Assembly: GCF_000620865.1 (NCBI RefSeq)
Contig: NZ_KK211190.1
Coordinates: forward strand, 2,584,914-2,648,913
Origin: Exiguobacterium sibiricum 7-3
GTDB lineage: Bacteria; Bacillota; Bacilli; Exiguobacteriales; Exiguobacteriaceae
DNA length: 64,000 nucleotides
Direction of reading: 5' to 3'
Position numbers and translations under genes: made by a program. This document shows, one piece after another, positions 60,803-64,000 of this stretch. The notes below the pieces were generated by a model that saw only the letters and a program-made list of their open reading frames with translations, searched no databases and was not told the DNA's origin. Within the stretch, counting starts at the first letter, position 1; each line of letters starts with the position of its first letter.

Positions 60803-62203
60803 ATGGTTGTTGGTGAACTGACCCAAGAACGTGATCTGTTGATTCTCGGCGGCGGTCCGGCCGGCTATACAGCTGCGATTCGCGCCAGTCAATTGGGACG
60901 AAAAGTGACCTTAATTGAACAAGCACAGCTCGGAGGGCTTTGTCTGAACAAAGGCTGTATCCCGTCCAAAGTTGTCGCGCATGCGGCGGAAGTGAAACAA
61001 CAAATGAACCATTTGACTGCACTCGGTTTTTCGATCGAACCGACGCATGACTTCAACCAATTGGTAAAGTACCGGGACGGGATCGTCCATCAGTTACGCG
61101 CCGGCGTCGAAGCTTTATGCCAGGCAAACGCCATCGAATACATCCAAGGGACCGCCTCGTTCTTGGCGGACGACCGGATCGGTGTCGAACAGGGACATCA
61201 GTTCGACACGTACCGGTTCAATGATGTCGTGATCGCAACTGGAAGCCATAGTCTTCAGCAGACGTCCCCTCTCATCTTAAATGCAGAACAACTCTACCAG
61301 CTGACCGACTTGCCGGACCGGCTCGTCATCATCGGTCAGGACTATATCACGATTGAAGCAGCAATGAGTTTTCAGGCACTCGGCACACAAGTCACATTGA
61401 TCGCCGACGCGTTTCAGCTCGATCCGAGCCTCGACAAAGAACTGCGGCGGCTCTTTAAAAAACAAAAAATCCGACTCGTAACGGGCATCGTGACCGCCAT
61501 CGAGACAACGGATGAAGTGACGGTCACCGTCGTCAAAGAAGGACAGGAAACGACCTGGACCGCTCCATTTTTATTCCACTCGTTACCACGGATTCCAAAC
61601 ACACTGGAGTTGGGTCTCGAACGCATCGGTGTGACGATGGCAGAAGACGGCACGATTCCTGTCGATCCGTTCGGGCAAACGAGCCGGCCCCATATTTATG
61701 CGCTTGGTGACGTTACACCCGGTCCGCCACTGGCAATCCGGGCCATTCATGAAGCCAAACGAACCGCCGAACAGTTGGCAGGACAATCCCCTGATCCGAC
61801 GATGCCCTATTATCCAACGGTCATCCGCTCCCTTCCACCGATCGTCTCGATCGGATTGACGGAGCAAGCGGCGACGGATGCCGGTTATGCCGTCCGGGTT
61901 GGTCAATTCGCCTTAAACGCCAATGGTGCAACGACGATTGAAGCCGGCAGTGGATTTGTCAAAGTCGTCACGGATGCCACGACGAGTCTGTTATTAGGTG
62001 TTCATATGATTGGCGAAGGATCGATTGAACTCGCCGGCACCTTTGCCCAAGCGCTTGAAATGGCGGCCAAGGAAGAAGATATCCGTTTCCCGGTCATGCC
62101 GCATCCGAGCCGGAATGAAGCCTGGACGGAAGCCATCGAATCTTTGGTTGGACAAGCTATCCACTTATCCCCCCGGCAACAAGCTATCTTGACGAAGTCG
62201 TAA
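60803..62203 (+). CDS. Dihydrolipoamide dehydrogenase E3 with altered NAD motif
   Basis: 466 residues. FAD motif GGGPAGYTAA (16-25), redox disulfide Cys47/Cys52 in CLNKGCIPSK, ALGDV FAD motif, and C-terminal His434/Glu439 (HPSRNEAW). The NAD-binding Rossmann loop is GQDYIT (178-183) instead of the usual GGGYIG, losing two glycines. Starts right after the E2 stop. It may still work, use another cofactor or be non-catalytic; a second E3 elsewhere in the genome is expected. Confidence 0.9.
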   Translation: MVVGELTQERDLLILGGGPAGYTAAIRASQLGRKVTLIEQAQLGGLCLNKGCIPSKVVAHAAEVKQQMNHLTALGFSIEPTHDFNQLVKYRDGIVHQLRAGVEALCQANAIEYIQGTASFLADDRIGVEQGHQFDTYRFNDVVIATGSHSLQQTSPLILNAEQLYQLTDLPDRLVIIGQDYITIEAAMSFQALGTQVTLIADAFQLDPSLDKELRRLFKKQKIRLVTGIVTAIETTDEVTVTVVKEGQETTWTAPFLFHSLPRIPNTLELGLERIGVTMAEDGTIPVDPFGQTSRPHIYALGDVTPGPPLAIRAIHEAKRTAEQLAGQSPDPTMPYYPTVIRSLPPIVSIGLTEQAATDAGYAVRVGQFALNANGATTIEAGSGFVKVVTDATTSLLLGVHMIGEGSIELAGTFAQALEMAAKEEDIRFPVMPHPSRNEAWTEAIESLVGQAIHLSPRQQAILTKS

Positions 62204-62206
62204 TCC

Positions 62207-62242
62207 AAAAACCGGTCAACTGAACAGTGACCGGTTTGTTGT
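62207..62242 (+). terminator. Terminator of the Phe/2-oxoacid dehydrogenase operon
   Basis: AACCGGTCA pairs with TGACCGGTT, T-rich after; 4 bases past the E3 stop. Confidence 0.75.
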
Positions 62243-62273
62243 ATGAATTTTTTTAGTTGAAGGAGGGACAACG

Positions 62274-62777
62274 ATGGACTTGTACTTTACGATGCTGAAC
62301 TGGAACGGTACATCATTCCCGATTGCTGCGACGACGGATGGACTGTGTTACGTCGGCGCCTTAAACGAACCGGCTGACCTGTTTCCCGACTGGGCTCGGA
62401 AACAGTTGCCGCGTGCGGATCTCATCGAAGACACCCGGATGATGCAACCGTATCAGGAACAGTTGATGGAATACTTAAACGGCACACGGACCCATTTTTC
62501 GTTTCCGCTGCACTTGATCGGAACCCCTTTTCAACTGGAGGTCTGGAACGCCTTACGTCACGTGCCATATGGCGTGACGGCGACCTATTCGGATATCGCG
62601 GAACGGATTTACCGACCGAATGCGACACGCGCCGTCGGTACGGCAATCGGCAAGAATCGTGTCTTGATCGTCGTCCCCTGTCATCGAATCATCGGCAAAA
62701 AAGGTGGTTTGACCGGCTACTGGGGTGGATTGAATATGAAGCGGCAACTATTAGCATTGGAACAGTTAACCGGCTGA
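62274..62777 (+). CDS. ogt: Methylated-DNA--protein-cysteine methyltransferase
   Basis: 167 residues. Active site Cys136 in IVVPCHRII, helix-turn-helix block TPFQLEVWNALRHVPYG and RAVGTAIGKN. Repairs O6-methylguanine. GGAGGG upstream. Overlaps the convergent VOC gene by 12 bases. Located downstream of the operon terminator, so a separate unit. Confidence 0.94.
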   Translation: MDLYFTMLNWNGTSFPIAATTDGLCYVGALNEPADLFPDWARKQLPRADLIEDTRMMQPYQEQLMEYLNGTRTHFSFPLHLIGTPFQLEVWNALRHVPYGVTATYSDIAERIYRPNATRAVGTAIGKNRVLIVVPCHRIIGKKGGLTGYWGGLNMKRQLLALEQLTG

Positions 62778-63170
62778 TTCGCGTCCGTTTTCGGAGTACT
62801 CCAAAACGAAAGTGACCCCAAAAGGATCCGTCACTTGAGCATATAACCCACCGAAACTCGGCACGCCCAACGCTTCCATGATCTGACCGTCTTCTGCCAG
62901 TGCCGCGTAGGCGGCTGAAATTTCTTCGGTCGTCTCAAATGACAGCAGCAGCAGGATGTGCGAAGCCGCCGGAAGCGCTGACGAGACGTCCCACAGCATC
63001 AATTCAAAAGCATCATTCGCCAAATGGGCATGAAAGATTTCCTGTTGACCTAGCGCATTTGTTTCCGATAAGATGCGGCGTGGTTTTAACCCCAATGTCC
63101 GGTCATAATACGCAATGGCCTCTGCCGCTGTGCCATTCAAGGTAATGCAAGGTGTCGCTGGGTAACGCAT
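62766..63170 (-). CDS. VOC/glyoxalase family protein (PhnB-like)
   Basis: 134 residues, two beta-alpha-beta-beta-beta modules of the YjdN/PhnB-like type: ATPCITLNGTAAEAIAYYDRTLGLKPRRI start and GGLYAQVTDPFGVTFVLEY end. Function unknown; family has no fixed metal site. Overlaps ogt end. Confidence 0.87.
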   Translation of the reverse strand: MRYPATPCITLNGTAAEAIAYYDRTLGLKPRRILSETNALGQQEIFHAHLANDAFELMLWDVSSALPAASHILLLLSFETTEEISAAYAALAEDGQIMEALGVPSFGGLYAQVTDPFGVTFVLEYSENGRESAG

Positions 63171-63287
63171 ATTCTCTCCTCCTCTTCGTGTCCCATCCCT
63201 TTCTCTAATCCGACGGTCGTTCCCTGCTTGATGCTCCGGAATAATTAGTTCTGATAAGCGGGTTCAAAAATCGCTGATAAACAAACA

Positions 63288-63360
63288 AGAGGCTGACTCA
63301 AAAGTCAGTCTCTACAAAGATAAGGGTGGCAGAATGATAATCTGCCACCCTTATCTCGTA
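63288..63360. repeat. Dispersed ~68-bp repeat, copy 2 (terminator of galM on minus strand)
   Basis: GAGGCTGACTCAAAAGTCAG then TCTCTACAAAGATAAGGGTGGCAG...CTGCCACCCTTATCTCGT; matches copy 1 at 26548-26616. On the minus strand it is the only terminator candidate downstream of galM. The rest of 63171-63435 holds no gene that I can support. Confidence 0.8.
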
Positions 63361-63435
63361 AAAAAAGAATTACTCGCTACACACGGTTCTTGTTTGACTG
63401 GTCCCCATGTTGCCTGAAATCCATCTGTCCGTCCT

Positions 63436-64000
63436 TTACGAACCATCTGTCCCGAAGCGATATGTCGTTTCCCAGCGGTATGTCTCGCCCGGTCGTACTA
63501 ACACGTCCGGGAAAGATGCCTCTTTGACGGCATTCGGATGGACCTGTGTCTCAAGACACAGACCGAGTGACGGACGTGAAGCGACACCGCGAATCGTATA
63601 GTTTGTTTCGAGTTGTGTACCGGTGTAGAGGACAACGACCGGCTGATCGGTCGTCACTTCCAGAAAACGGCCGCTTTCCCGGTCTTCCAGTCGAATCGCT
63701 TGTCCCGACAAGACGAACGGATGGTCATACCCGTTGCCGGCTGCCGTTGTTTCCGGATGCCCGGACTCCGCACCACTGCGGATCGAACGTCCGGTACGAA
63801 AATCAAGGGGTGTTCCGGTCACGTCACGAACCTCTCCGATCGGCAACAGATCCTCTCCGACGGGCAGGTACGTGTCACTCGGTACTTGCAAACGATGATC
63901 CAGAATATCCCGACGTAAGTTCCCCGACAGGTTCCAGTACGTATGGTTCGTCAAGTTCAACGGTGTTGTTTGGTCCGTCGTCGCTTCCATCGTCAACGTC
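63436..64000 (-). CDS. galM: Aldose 1-epimerase, C-terminal part (runs off the right edge)
   Basis: About 188 residues to the window end, no stop upstream, so the start lies further right. NLTNHTYWNLSG carries the catalytic His and LETQVHPNA the catalytic Glu near the C-terminus; GNGYDHPFV holds a substrate-binding Asp. Interconverts alpha/beta aldoses. Ends with a standard stop at 63436. Confidence 0.9.
   Translation of the reverse strand, partial: TLTMEATTDQTTPLNLTNHTYWNLSGNLRRDILDHRLQVPSDTYLPVGEDLLPIGEVRDVTGTPLDFRTGRSIRSGAESGHPETTAAGNGYDHPFVLSGQAIRLEDRESGRFLEVTTDQPVVVLYTGTQLETNYTIRGVASRPSLGLCLETQVHPNAVKEASFPDVLVRPGETYRWETTYRFGTDGS

Overview
The window looks like a chromosomal segment of an Exiguobacterium-like member of the Bacillales. 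The first ~427 bases are the 5' part of a 16S rRNA gene on the minus strand whose variable regions read like Exiguobacterium, the yeaC-yeaD-yebA-guaA-pbuG order is that of Bacillus subtilis, and the leader RNAs (two guanine riboswitches, three S-box/SAM riboswitches, one guanidine-I riboswitch) are typical of Firmicutes. There is no phage, insertion sequence, CRISPR array or tRNA that I can see. Genus assignment is inference from memory of 16S sequences.

Layout. 1-750: 5' end of an rrn operon with a tandem-promoter leader. 755-3420: proline dehydrogenase and a purine permease under a guanine riboswitch. 3419-5975: a small acyltransferase plus an AT-rich pocket with two unrecognised genes. 5976-11869: guaA under a second guanine riboswitch, then the MoxR/DUF58/transglutaminase operon. 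12239-21671: the methionine salvage locus, two divergent operons (mtnK-mtnA-sugar-type ABC transporter, and mtnW-mtnX-mtnB-mtnD), each headed by its own SAM riboswitch. 21800-44550: housekeeping and stress genes in short units: an SOS-controlled Y-family polymerase/YolD pair with a LexA box, a ZIP transporter, a CadA-type P-ATPase, UppP, LemA/TPM, an EAL protein, oxidoreductases, a guanidinium exporter pair under its riboswitch, a large SH3/NlpC-P60 wall protein, an M20 amidohydrolase, an S-box controlled msrA, and small membrane transporters.

44600-62203 is the highlight: a phenylalanine/phenylacetate super-cluster. Leftward runs paaK-A-B-C-D-(EthD)-paaG-aldehyde dehydrogenase-paaH-paaJ-paaF, followed by the repressor paaX; rightward from the same intergenic region runs a hotdog thioesterase, a phenylalanine dehydrogenase and a complete four-subunit 2-oxoacid dehydrogenase complex (E1alpha, E1beta, E2, E3). 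The simplest reading is that phenylalanine is deaminated to phenylpyruvate, oxidatively decarboxylated straight to phenylacetyl-CoA, epoxidised by PaaABC(D) and degraded by beta-oxidation-like steps; paaK lets free phenylacetate enter. A palindrome with the core AACG-N2-CGTT lies just inside the paaK leader. The E3 subunit has lost two of the three glycines of its NAD-binding motif, and neither paaE nor a recognisable fused paaZ is present. The window ends with ogt, a VOC-family protein and the C-terminal part of an aldose 1-epimerase.

Start codons were moved inward from the longest frame wherever a Shine-Dalgarno sequence, stop/start overlap or family alignment supported it. No searches were run; all family calls are from reading the sequence.
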